Below are positions 25,209 to 33,109 of a stretch of DNA of 64,000 nucleotides, one piece after another. The DNA lies in NCBI RefSeq assembly GCF_004125825.1, contig NZ_QQWI01000005.1, positions 124,001 through 188,000 on the forward strand. Reading direction: 5' to 3'. A program made the position numbers and the translations under genes. The stretch's first letter is position 1, and each line of letters begins with the position of its first letter. The stretch is from Fusibacter sp. A1. GTDB lineage: Bacteria; Bacillota; Clostridia; Peptostreptococcales; Acidaminobacteraceae. The notes beneath the pieces are model-generated. The model was not told the DNA's origin. It saw nothing but the letters and a program-made list of their open reading frames with translations, and did no database searches.

Positions 25209-25658
25209 ATGGCATTTAAATTCAGATATGAGAACGTACTTAAGTTAAGGGAAGACGAAGAGGAACAAGCAAAAAACCGTTTGGCTGTCGCGATTAATCG
25301 GCGAGAGACATTGCTTCAAGAAAAACAGCGGCTTCAGGATGCGAAACAGGATTTTGAGGAGCATAACAGCGAGCATTTTGCAAAGGGAATCAAGGCGTCG
25401 GACTTTGCTATCTTAAACGCCAACAAACTGTGGTTTAAAGACGAGCTTAAAAGATATGAAGCATCCATCCATCAAGTGGAGCTTGAAATGGTCTCGTTAA
25501 GGGTTGCGCTTGTGAAGGCGACTCAAGAGAAGAAAAAAATGGAAAAGTTAAAGGAACGTGCGCTTAATCTTTATCTGGATAAGGAAAAACACATCGAAAC
25601 CGAGATGAATGACCAGATTGTTACTTACCAGGCGTCGAAGAAGAAACTTAGGGGATGA
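25209..25658 (+). CDS. fliJ: flagellar export protein FliJ
   Basis: 149 aa. FliJ is the central stalk-like coiled coil of the export ATPase and a chaperone escort. The N-terminal FKFRYENVLKLREDEEEQAKNRLA is typical. Nearly the whole protein is a two-helix coiled coil (EKQRLQDAKQDFEEH; VELEMVSLRVALVKATQEKKKMEKLKERA). ATG 25209 is the second of two adjacent ATGs after AGAGGTT; either is possible. Position directly after fliI supports the call. Confidence 0.9.
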   Translation: MAFKFRYENVLKLREDEEEQAKNRLAVAINRRETLLQEKQRLQDAKQDFEEHNSEHFAKGIKASDFAILNANKLWFKDELKRYEASIHQVELEMVSLRVALVKATQEKKKMEKLKERALNLYLDKEKHIETEMNDQIVTYQASKKKLRG

Positions 25659-25660
25659 CA

Positions 25661-26869
25661 ATGAAAAATTTCTTGATTGGTCTTATATTGATAATTTTAA
25701 TACCGGCTATGATTGTGACTGGTCTATATTTCTTATTACCTGATTTTCAAGCTACTGCAAACGATTATCTGAAAGTGCTTCCTGGAAGTGCAGGTGCTTA
25801 CTTCGAATCGATTCCTACAGAAACCGAAACCGAAGAGCAGGTGTCTCAAATCGCGTCCTATCTGCTGCAGATCGATCTTGAAAGAGCGGTCGACAAGCTG
25901 AACTTGATTGAGAATGAAGATGGACGTACGATGGATCTGGTCGTGAAGAGCATGCTTCGTATGGATCCGAATAAAACAGAGAAGATACTTGAAGAAAAAA
26001 GAAGACAAAGCCTGAAGGAAAATGTCGTACTTAGCACGCTTGAGCAAATTACGGAAGAACAATCCGAAGATGCGAAAGAAAAAGCCGCATATCTCAAGGA
26101 GTTGTCGGGTGTTGCTGCAATTGAAGAAATACAACAGATTCTTGATAACGAAGTGGATGCCTATGCGATTGTCGCAAAACTTTTTGATAACATGACGGAT
26201 GAAACGGTGGCTCAGATCGTGCCCTATTTGAACGAGTCGGATGTCAATGCTATTTTCAGTCTGTTGACACAAGTAAGGGTGCTCGACATCAAGACCCTTC
26301 TATCCAACTTGGAAGTAAGCAATCAATCGCTTTATAATACGGCGGTGATCCTAAACGGAAAGACGACAGAGGAGCTTGTCGATGCGATCGGTACGACCAA
26401 TAGCTATACGATGGATGAGCTTGTGAAGATCTATGAGAATATCGGCCCGAAAAGGGGTGGACAGATCCTTTCGCGTGTCTCAGACGACGAGTTCATTTTT
26501 AAACTTGTCAATGCGATTAAAGACAGTCAGCTGCTTAATTTGGGCATTGATAATTTTACAGAAGATCTTTTAAAATCGCTAAACATTTACAAGGCATATG
26601 ACGATAATATAAGTGAGCTCGTCAGTATCTACTCAAAAGTAGACGACGGCAGGACTGCAGAGGTCATTAAGCGTTTATATTGGAATACCGGAAACGTAAA
26701 CAGGTATCCACTGAACAATGGTGATGAAATCATCATTTCTGACGCTAATCTGGCAATTGATTTGTTAAAGTCCTTCCCGACGAAGAAAATCGCTTCAGTA
26801 TTATCGTACCTTGACAATAGCATTTCTACAGAGATTTCAACAAAGCTCGCTTTACCCGACCTCAACTAG
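25661..26869 (+). CDS. flagellar operon membrane protein with MgtE-N/FliG-like helical repeats (MotE/FlbB-like)
   Basis: 402 aa with one N-terminal transmembrane helix (~4-25) and a large extracytoplasmic helical region. From ~170 onward, repeats of about 70-80 residues resemble the MgtE N-terminal/FliG armadillo helices: AKLFDNMTDETVAQIVPYL, then ENIGPKRGGQILSRVSDDE, then LLKSFPTKKIASVLSYLD. It sits between fliJ and fliK, where Firmicutes commonly encode a MotE-type stator-associated protein. MotE proteins are usually about half this length and carry one such domain. AGGGG with 6-nt spacing favours ATG 25661 over ATG 25655, which overlaps the fliJ stop. Confidence 0.65.
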   Translation: MKNFLIGLILIILIPAMIVTGLYFLLPDFQATANDYLKVLPGSAGAYFESIPTETETEEQVSQIASYLLQIDLERAVDKLNLIENEDGRTMDLVVKSMLRMDPNKTEKILEEKRRQSLKENVVLSTLEQITEEQSEDAKEKAAYLKELSGVAAIEEIQQILDNEVDAYAIVAKLFDNMTDETVAQIVPYLNESDVNAIFSLLTQVRVLDIKTLLSNLEVSNQSLYNTAVILNGKTTEELVDAIGTTNSYTMDELVKIYENIGPKRGGQILSRVSDDEFIFKLVNAIKDSQLLNLGIDNFTEDLLKSLNIYKAYDDNISELVSIYSKVDDGRTAEVIKRLYWNTGNVNRYPLNNGDEIIISDANLAIDLLKSFPTKKIASVLSYLDNSISTEISTKLALPDLN

Positions 26870-26878
26870 GAGGTTACT

Positions 26879-28483
26879 ATGTCTATACTCAATGTAGGCA
26901 CTCGTGGTAATTCGTTACAGTCTACTATGCACAGACCCAATACGACTACTACGAAAACAGAAACACCGTTCGGGCAACTCATGTCGGCTCAACGAAGAAG
27001 AATACCGATAGGACATGAAGGACCACCCCCTGCTACTGATGAAAAGGATACTCGAAGATTTCCTAAAAAGGAACTACCGGTCAATAGCAGAGCACCACTG
27101 CATAAGGTGGAAAAACCGAAGTCAAATGGTGAATCCGATAAAGCCGCCAAGCCGAAAGAGGATTCGAAGTCGCCCGCTCAGACAACTGAGCCTACACCGA
27201 TACCAGATCGAATCAAGACTGACGGTGAAAAGGTCGACGACAAGGTTGTAATTGAAGAAAGCGCTGAAACCGGCGAAACTAGTGAGATTAAAGAGCTTCC
27301 AGCTGATGCTGTTGTTGAATTACAACACGTTAATTTGGAAGCTGTTTTGGCTTTAATCGAAAGTATCGCACAAGAGCTAAATTCAGACGTGACTTCAAGT
27401 TTGGAGACCACAAATGCGATTGAAGGAGTCGACCAGGCGCTTGTCGAACTGATCGATTCGTCACCTCTTGACAAACTTGCTACAGAAATTGAACTGATGA
27501 GCTTGAAGATGGCCGTAAAAGATATCCTGTCTAAAGATTACAACGAAGACGGCGTATCGGAAGTGGCGGTTAAAGATCTGGAGCAGATTGTTCAAGGATT
27601 AACTGATCTGATTGGAACATTATCAGCAGCTTCTGAAAACGAAGTCGGTGTGAATCCAGAAAAATTGGATATGTTGGCTAAGTTTGTCGCTAAAATGGAA
27701 GGTCAGATTGAAAAGGTGACTGTGCAGACAGAAACTGCTAAGAATGATTCGCAGGAACTTAAAGGCGAAGCTGATCTTGCAGTCGAACCAGTTGTAGACG
27801 CTTCGACAGGTCAAGGAAACGCCTCTGAACAAGAATTTACTCAGAATCAGAGTCAAAGCCAGCAATCGGAAACATCAGAAGTTGTTCAAACGGCATCTGC
27901 CGAGTCAGAGAAACCCCAACATCTCATGAAGGATGAACCTGTTTTGAAGGTTCAAGAAGTCAAAATCGACGGTCAAGTCACCGAAGCACAGAAATCGGTA
28001 GACGAGGTAAAAGTGATAGAGACTTCGAATGACAGAATGCAGTCGTTGAGACAAATGACTAGGGACAGTGTTTTTGAACAAGTGAAAAGCGCAATCATGA
28101 AACAAAGTTTTAAAGCAGGCGATCATTCAGAAATGATCATAAAGTTAAAACCAGAGGAATTAGGTAAGGTAGAGCTGAAAATTGAAGTGCATAAGGATTC
28201 TGTGATCGCGAAGTTCAATGTCGCATCACAAATGGTCAAGGAAACGATAGAAAGTAGTTTGAGCGATTTACGAAACAGCCTCAAAGATAAGGGGTTTAGC
28301 GACATGGCGTTTGATGTGAATGTCGGAAAAGGGAAGTCTGAACAAAACAAGCAAAGCGGTCAGCAAAATGCTAGAAGACAAAGACATATGCTGCAAAGCG
28401 TATCGCTAGAAGAAAGGGATATGACCTACGTAAGGTCGCTTACAGCGATGGTTGGTGGGACATCCTTTGAACATTTAGCCTAG
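26879..28483 (+). CDS. fliK: flagellar hook-length control protein FliK
   Basis: 534 aa. FliK measures hook length and switches export specificity through FlhB. The first ~330 residues are low-complexity, rich in Glu, Ser, Lys, Thr and Gln, as expected of the ruler part. Residues ~395-500 are the conserved Flg_hook domain (MIIKLKPEELGKVELKIE, then ASQMVKETIESSLSDLRNSL). A basic tail follows. The gene begins after AGGAGG and is followed immediately by flgD, the normal order. Confidence 0.92.
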   Translation: MSILNVGTRGNSLQSTMHRPNTTTTKTETPFGQLMSAQRRRIPIGHEGPPPATDEKDTRRFPKKELPVNSRAPLHKVEKPKSNGESDKAAKPKEDSKSPAQTTEPTPIPDRIKTDGEKVDDKVVIEESAETGETSEIKELPADAVVELQHVNLEAVLALIESIAQELNSDVTSSLETTNAIEGVDQALVELIDSSPLDKLATEIELMSLKMAVKDILSKDYNEDGVSEVAVKDLEQIVQGLTDLIGTLSAASENEVGVNPEKLDMLAKFVAKMEGQIEKVTVQTETAKNDSQELKGEADLAVEPVVDASTGQGNASEQEFTQNQSQSQQSETSEVVQTASAESEKPQHLMKDEPVLKVQEVKIDGQVTEAQKSVDEVKVIETSNDRMQSLRQMTRDSVFEQVKSAIMKQSFKAGDHSEMIIKLKPEELGKVELKIEVHKDSVIAKFNVASQMVKETIESSLSDLRNSLKDKGFSDMAFDVNVGKGKSEQNKQSGQQNARRQRHMLQSVSLEERDMTYVRSLTAMVGGTSFEHLA

Positions 28484-28495
28484 GAGGTGAATCGA

Positions 28496-28948
28496 ATGGC
28501 AATCGGATCAGCAACTTCTGCTGTGATCAACGGTTCTTTTACAGAACAACAAATCAAGTATCTCGAACAGATAGAGCAGAAAGCGAAAACAGATAAGTTG
28601 ACGCAAAATCAGGACATGGGTAAAGATCAGTTCCTGCACATACTCTTAACCCAGTTATCCAATCAAAATCCAATGGATCCACTACAAGATAAGGATTTTA
28701 TCGCTCAGATGGCACAGTTCAGTTCTCTTGAAAACATGCAGGCGATGAATGAAACGTTTGGAGAAGTTAAAGAAGATTTAGGTGATATCAAACTATTGCT
28801 TCAAAAACAAGCGAGCTCGACTGTCTCAACAGAGCAGACCGATGTTTTGAACACCATAAACGAATCTCTTGGAGTCATACAGAATACTCAACTCGCGCAG
28901 TTGAATCTACTGATGAACCAAGCGAGTGCTAATGAAGCATATGAGTGA
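28496..28948 (+). CDS. flgD: flagellar hook-assembly protein FlgD (hook cap)
   Basis: 150 aa. FlgD caps the growing hook. The N-terminal [36 protein letters not shown] region is diagnostic. The protein is short: it lacks the C-terminal Fn3-like/Tudor domains of Gram-negative FlgD, as is common in Firmicutes. ATG 28496 is chosen because AGGAGGTGA (28482-28490) is its ribosome-binding site; an upstream GTG lies inside that site. Confidence 0.93.
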   Translation: MAIGSATSAVINGSFTEQQIKYLEQIEQKAKTDKLTQNQDMGKDQFLHILLTQLSNQNPMDPLQDKDFIAQMAQFSSLENMQAMNETFGEVKEDLGDIKLLLQKQASSTVSTEQTDVLNTINESLGVIQNTQLAQLNLLMNQASANEAYE

Positions 28949-28956
28949 GGTGAATA

Positions 28957-29343
28957 ATGAATAAGCATGTGAACAATGCCTATATTCTCAATCGTGTGAA
29001 CAGCAACACTCAGACGAAACAACCTCAAACTACTGTGTATAAGCCAAGCGGACAATCGTTTGAAGACGTGCTTAGAAGCATACAAAAGAGTGAAGTTGTG
29101 GTCAGCAAACACGCGATGGAAAGACTTGACAGCCGTTCGGTGAAGCTGAACGATGTCGAACTGAAATCTGTCTCTGACGCAATGGACAAAGCAGCGGAAA
29201 AAGGTATTAAAGATGCGGTGATTATCATGGGAGACAAGCTTTTGATCGCAAATGTTCCCAACAAGACAATTATTACTGCGGCGTTTAAAAATGACATGAA
29301 AGAAAAAATAATCACAAAAATTGATGGCGCGATATTCATATAG
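28957..29343 (+). CDS. flagellar operon protein of the TIGR02530 family
   Basis: 128 aa. The C-terminal ~85 residues match the family found between flgD and flgE in many Firmicutes: VVSKHAMERLDSRSV, VSDAMDKAAEKGIKDA, IIMGDKLLIANVPNKTIITA. Its molecular role is not established; position suggests a part in hook assembly. GTGAGGTGAA precedes the ATG. Its TAG stop lies within the first of two hairpins leading to flgE. Confidence 0.85.
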   Translation: MNKHVNNAYILNRVNSNTQTKQPQTTVYKPSGQSFEDVLRSIQKSEVVVSKHAMERLDSRSVKLNDVELKSVSDAMDKAAEKGIKDAVIIMGDKLLIANVPNKTIITAAFKNDMKEKIITKIDGAIFI

Positions 29344-29389
29344 CTGGACCAAACGGAAGCTATGACTCCCCGAACGACAGACGGGAGTC
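29340..29389 (+). promoter_or_regulatory. two tandem RNA hairpins in the flgE leader
   Basis: Stem 1 is ATAGCT (29340-29345) with AGCTAT (29358-29363). Stem 2 is GACTCCC (29364-29370) with GGGAGTC (29383-29389). Both loops are 12 nt and the stems abut with no gap. The flgE ribosome-binding site (CTAGGAGGT, 29402-29410) begins 13 nt later. There is no T run, so this is not a terminator. A role in mRNA processing, stability or translation of flgE is inferred. Confidence 0.6.
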
Positions 29390-29417
29390 GCCGCGCAGAC
29401 TCTAGGAGGTCAATATT

Positions 29418-30776
29418 ATGATGAGATCTATGTTTTCCGGTGTATCTGGTTTAAGAGCACACCAGGCGAGAATGGATGTAATCGGTAACAACATTGCCAA
29501 TGTTAATACAGTTGGTTATAAAAGCAGCTCTGTACAGTTTGCTGAAGTGTTTTCTCAGACGATGCAAGGTGCAGGATCGCCTCAAGAAGGGCGGGGCGGC
29601 ACCAATCCACGTCAGATCGGACTTGGTGTAACAATCGGCGCTATTGATGTAAACCATACGAAAGGTTCAACTCAACGTACGGATAACCCAACAGACCTGA
29701 TGATTGACGGAAACGGCTTTTTCGCTGTGACTAACGACGCGAATTATCAGAATCGATTCTTTACGCGAGCTGGTAATTTTTCAATCGATAAGCTTGGAAA
29801 TCTTGTCACACCAGGGGGTTTCAAAGTTTTGGGGTCGGATTTCAAACCGATCCAGATTGATAGATCTACTACAAAGACAGCAACAGAAACAAACGAGATT
29901 GAAATCGGAAGCAACATCAATTTTGCCGAGGAAGTGGATCCGACAACCAATATCGCATACACGACATCATTTGATGCGTATGATAGTATCGGAAATATCC
30001 ACACTGTGACGATGAATTTTGGTGAGAAGATCCTATTCGACGATGGTACTAACAAAGGATCATTTAGAAATATTGAATTTACCAATCCGAACTTGACTGG
30101 AACAGTCGGTAGTTTGAATCCGATAAGTTATACACCACCTACTGAAAATGCGAATGCGCTTTATGCGAAATTCGATGACAGCGGTGTGTTTCAAGGAATT
30201 TTCACCATAGCTACAGCAGATATCGACGCAGGCGGCTTCGCGACAGGTGGAACACAGCTTAACACCTTTGGACTTTCTCTATCTGTTCCGGGTGCAAGTG
30301 ATATCGATGTAACCTTATACAACGATACGGTAGTGCCGGTGAATAATAGTTTTGCAAATCTGACTCATTATGCAGCCACTAGCGATGCAAAAGGAAAGAC
30401 GATTACCGGTAACTCTTCTGGCGCAATCGACAGCTTCAACGTATCTCAAGCGGGTGAAATTGTAGCGACATATACCAATGGTGAACGTGAAATTCTCGGC
30501 GTTATCGTTCTTGCTGATTTTGACAATCCTGCTGGTCTTACCAAAGTTGGTGCCAACATGTTTGCGGATACGCCCAACTCAGGAAGTCCGAAGTACGGAG
30601 AACCGGCATCCGCAAGTTTTGGAGCTTTAGCTCCAGGTGCGCTTGAGATGTCAAATGTCGACCTATCCGCGCAATTTACGGATATGATCACGACTCAAAG
30701 AGGATTCCAGGCGAATTCGAGAGTAATTACAACAACAGATGAAATGTTACAGGAATTGGTTAACCTAAAACGTTAG
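29418..30776 (+). CDS. flgE: flagellar hook protein FlgE
   Basis: 452 aa. FlgE polymerises into the hook, about 120 copies per flagellum. The N-terminal MFSGVSGLRAHQARMDVIGNNIANVNTVGYK motif region and the C-terminal GALEMSNVDLSAQFTDMITTQRGFQANSRVI region form the D0/D1 core. The middle contains the DGNGFFAV and SFDAYDSIGNIHTV segments of the flgE/F/G family. The ATG follows CTAGGAGGT by 7 nt. The gene is flanked on both sides by structured RNA, unlike its neighbours. Confidence 0.95.
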   Translation: MMRSMFSGVSGLRAHQARMDVIGNNIANVNTVGYKSSSVQFAEVFSQTMQGAGSPQEGRGGTNPRQIGLGVTIGAIDVNHTKGSTQRTDNPTDLMIDGNGFFAVTNDANYQNRFFTRAGNFSIDKLGNLVTPGGFKVLGSDFKPIQIDRSTTKTATETNEIEIGSNINFAEEVDPTTNIAYTTSFDAYDSIGNIHTVTMNFGEKILFDDGTNKGSFRNIEFTNPNLTGTVGSLNPISYTPPTENANALYAKFDDSGVFQGIFTIATADIDAGGFATGGTQLNTFGLSLSVPGASDIDVTLYNDTVVPVNNSFANLTHYAATSDAKGKTITGNSSGAIDSFNVSQAGEIVATYTNGEREILGVIVLADFDNPAGLTKVGANMFADTPNSGSPKYGEPASASFGALAPGALEMSNVDLSAQFTDMITTQRGFQANSRVITTTDEMLQELVNLKR

Positions 30777-30852
30777 TGGGTAAACACTAACTGATGGCGA
30801 ACTGATTTAGCATAGCTGAGTTTACCCAGCTGACGCGATTGTCGGCTGGGTA
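30777..30852 (+). promoter_or_regulatory. mutually exclusive hairpins in the flgE-flbD intercistronic region
   Basis: Hairpin A pairs TGGGTAAAC (30777-30785) with GTTTACCCA (30820-30828), 9 bp. Hairpin B pairs TACCCAGCTGAC (30823-30834) with GTCGGCTGGGTA (30841-30852), 12 pairs with one G-U and a 6-nt loop. The two share bases 30823-30828 and cannot form together. Arm A starts on the base after the flgE stop, so a terminating ribosome would cover it. The loop of A holds a direct repeat AACTGAT (30789-30795, 30800-30806). No T run follows B. Confidence 0.6.
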
Positions 30853-30867
30853 TATTAAGGGGTTTAT

Positions 30868-31086
30868 ATGATTAAGGTAAGTAGATTGAATGGAAAGGAA
30901 TTTATTGTAAATTGCGATTTGATCGAATTCATTGAATCGACTCCAGATACTGTGATCACCTTGAGTACGGATAAGAAAATTATCGTCAGCGAAAGTATTG
31001 ACGAAGTTATTGAAAGAATAGTACAATATAAGCAGAAGACTAGTATTTTACCCAGTTCTGGGCTGATTTATAGAGACGAGGTGTAA
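30868..31086 (+). CDS. flbD: FlbD/SwrD family flagellar protein
   Basis: 72 aa. The sequence IKVSRLNGKEFIVNCDLIEFIESTPDTVITL covers the conserved core, and GKKIIV-like KKIIVSESIDEVIERI follows. In B. subtilis the homologue SwrD raises flagellar torque and swarming, probably through the stator genes next door. AAGGGG precedes the ATG. It lies between flgE and motA, its usual place. Confidence 0.9.
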   Translation: MIKVSRLNGKEFIVNCDLIEFIESTPDTVITLSTDKKIIVSESIDEVIERIVQYKQKTSILPSSGLIYRDEV

Positions 31087-31090
31087 TCTT

Positions 31091-31882
31091 TTGGATATAG
31101 GTACTATAGGAGGTATTGTCGTCGGACTTGCCTTACTTGTTTGGGGGATTCTCTCGGGTGGATCGGGGATGGGAGATTTTATCGATCCAGGTTCGATTGT
31201 TATCGTTGTTGGGGGTACTTTCTCAGCAATTTTTGTCGCGTTCCCGATGAGCAATGTGCTTGGAATAGGTGGCATACTTGGTAAAGCCATAGGAAACGCA
31301 CCCAATAACGCAGGTGAAATAATCACAAAGGTCATCGATCTGGCAAACGTCGCAAGACGTGAGGGACTTCTCGCTCTTGAGGAGGCTGTGGACCAGGTGA
31401 ACGATGACTTTTTAAAAAAAGGAGTTATGCTGATTGTAGATGGTACGGACCCTGAACTTGTGAAGTCCATTCTAGAAACAGAACTCGCTTACATAACTGG
31501 AAGGCATTCATCAGGTAAGAAAATGTTTGATGTTCTTGGCAGTTTCGGACCGGCATTCGGCATGATCGGAACACTGATCGGACTTGTTGCCATGCTTAAC
31601 GCGCTTGATGATCCATCTTCTATCGGGCCGGCGATGGCTGTGGCCCTGCTTACAACATTTTATGGCTCAGTCCTTGCCAATCTGTTTTTTATTCCGATTG
31701 CCAACAAACTCGATGTGAAAAGTGGAGAAGAATTACTTGTAAGAGAGATAATGATCGAAGGGTTATTGTCTATTCAGGCTGGAGAGAACCCAAGAATTAT
31801 CGAAGAAAAATTAAAGGCGTTCTTATCACCTAAGGTTCGAAAAACATTATCAGCTACTGAAGACGGTGGACGAGATGAGTAA
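31091..31882 (+). CDS. motA: flagellar motor stator protein MotA
   Basis: 263 aa. MotA is the ion-channel and torque-generating stator subunit with four membrane segments: ~5-22, ~30-50, then ~150-172 and ~180-200. GMIGTLIGLVAML is typical of the third. The conserved cytoplasmic charged loop lies between helices 2 and 3. Translation starts at TTG 31091, 7 nt after GAGGTG (31079-31084); no alternative ATG gives the conserved N-terminus. The motB start overlaps its end by 8 nt. Confidence 0.94.
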   Translation: MDIGTIGGIVVGLALLVWGILSGGSGMGDFIDPGSIVIVVGGTFSAIFVAFPMSNVLGIGGILGKAIGNAPNNAGEIITKVIDLANVARREGLLALEEAVDQVNDDFLKKGVMLIVDGTDPELVKSILETELAYITGRHSSGKKMFDVLGSFGPAFGMIGTLIGLVAMLNALDDPSSIGPAMAVALLTTFYGSVLANLFFIPIANKLDVKSGEELLVREIMIEGLLSIQAGENPRIIEEKLKAFLSPKVRKTLSATEDGGRDE

Positions 31883-32633
31883 GAAGCAAAAGAAATGTGA
31901 AGAAGGCGGAGGCGCTCCCGAATGGATGGCCACCTACGGTGACCTTGTAACACTTCTGATGTGTTTCTTTGTACTGCTGTTCGCCTTCTCAGAAATCGAT
32001 GCGCAAAAATTCGATGCTGTAATGCAGTCTTTCCAAGGCTCGGCTGGCGTTCTTCAAAGTGGTGAATCCATGAGTCCTTCTGAACTTTTGTTTGACGGAA
32101 TGCCTGAAAACAAGAAAACCGAGGATGGAGAAAGCAATAAGAAGAACCAAGAAGTAGAAGCTCTAAAGGAAGAAATAGAAAAATTTAAGCAAGAAAGCGG
32201 TGTTGATTTTGAAATAGGACTGGTCGTTGAGGAAAGAGGACTTAAAATAACTTTTCCTGACAACGCCTTATTTGATTCAGCGAAGGCCGATTTAAAACCG
32301 GACGCGCTTTTGACATTGGATTTTATGAGCCAGGTGCTCAACGAGGATATGTTTAAAGGCAGGCAGATCCGTATCGAAGGACACACGGACAACGTGCCTA
32401 TCAATACGCTAAGGTTTCCTTCAAACTGGGAACTTTCAACCATTAGGGCAACTACCGTACTAAGGTACTTCACAGAAATCAAAGCTATGGAAGACAGTCG
32501 CTTTATGGCATTAGGGTATGGCGAATACAGACCTGTTTCCACAAATGATAGTAGCGAAGGCAGATCTCAGAACAGACGAGTCGATATTGTGGTACTAACT
32601 GAAGAAGAACAAGAAAAAGAGCCAAGCAACTAA
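31875..32633 (+). CDS. motB: flagellar motor stator protein MotB
   Basis: About 252 aa. The N-terminal membrane helix (~18-40) contains the ion-binding aspartate in ATYGDLVTLLMCFF. The C-terminal OmpA-like peptidoglycan-binding domain has IRIEGHTDNVPI and the SNWELSTIRATTVLRYF and GRSQNRRVDIVV segments. It anchors the stator to the cell wall. ATG 31875 is favoured over GTG 31866 because GGTGGA lies just upstream. H+ or Na+ coupling cannot be assigned with confidence. Confidence 0.94.
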   Translation: MSKKQKKCEEGGGAPEWMATYGDLVTLLMCFFVLLFAFSEIDAQKFDAVMQSFQGSAGVLQSGESMSPSELLFDGMPENKKTEDGESNKKNQEVEALKEEIEKFKQESGVDFEIGLVVEERGLKITFPDNALFDSAKADLKPDALLTLDFMSQVLNEDMFKGRQIRIEGHTDNVPINTLRFPSNWELSTIRATTVLRYFTEIKAMEDSRFMALGYGEYRPVSTNDSSEGRSQNRRVDIVVLTEEEQEKEPSN

Positions 32634-32645
32634 AGAGGTGGAGCA

Positions 32646-33077
32646 ATGAAAAAAATCATTATATTTGGCGGTATAGGTTTGGTAGTGGTGATCATCGGTG
32701 TGGTAGTCGCAATCGTGGTGTTGGGTGGAAACAAAGAACCTAAAGTCGAACCCATCGTCTATTCGGAATTCCCTTTGGGTGAGCAATATACGAACATCGT
32801 GACTGAAGAAGGCGCCGCGCGTAAGCTGATTTTAAAATATAATCCTGTGATCGAGTATACGGAGATCGATAAGGATGTGGATTTGCTTCAACTGATCACC
32901 GATAGACAAACCCTTATCAAAAACGAATTCAGAAAATATTTTATGACTAGGGACGTCGAACAGTTGAATCGTCTTGACAGGGTGCAAGAGGACCTTACAG
33001 AAAAGGTAATCGAGATTTTGGAGTCGGATACGGAGTCCATCACAAACGTTTATTTCCTGGAATTTATTATTCAGTAA
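32646..33077 (+). CDS. fliL: flagellar basal-body-associated protein FliL
   Basis: 143 aa. One N-terminal transmembrane helix (~3-27) precedes an extracytoplasmic FliL domain (EFPLGEQYTNIVTEEG, then EYTEIDKDVDLLQLITDRQTLIKNEF). FliL surrounds stators and improves motor function. AAGAGGTGG precedes the ATG. Placement after motAB and before fliM is standard. Confidence 0.9.
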   Translation: MKKIIIFGGIGLVVVIIGVVVAIVVLGGNKEPKVEPIVYSEFPLGEQYTNIVTEEGAARKLILKYNPVIEYTEIDKDVDLLQLITDRQTLIKNEFRKYFMTRDVEQLNRLDRVQEDLTEKVIEILESDTESITNVYFLEFIIQ

Positions 33078-33109
33078 CAACTACTTGACTTATAAAAGGA
33101 GGTGACGTC

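Noticed and set aside
25736..26272. 178-codon open frame on the minus strand
   Set aside because: Antisense to the MotE-like gene, with Phe/Arg/Ile-rich composition typical of reversed coding sequence.
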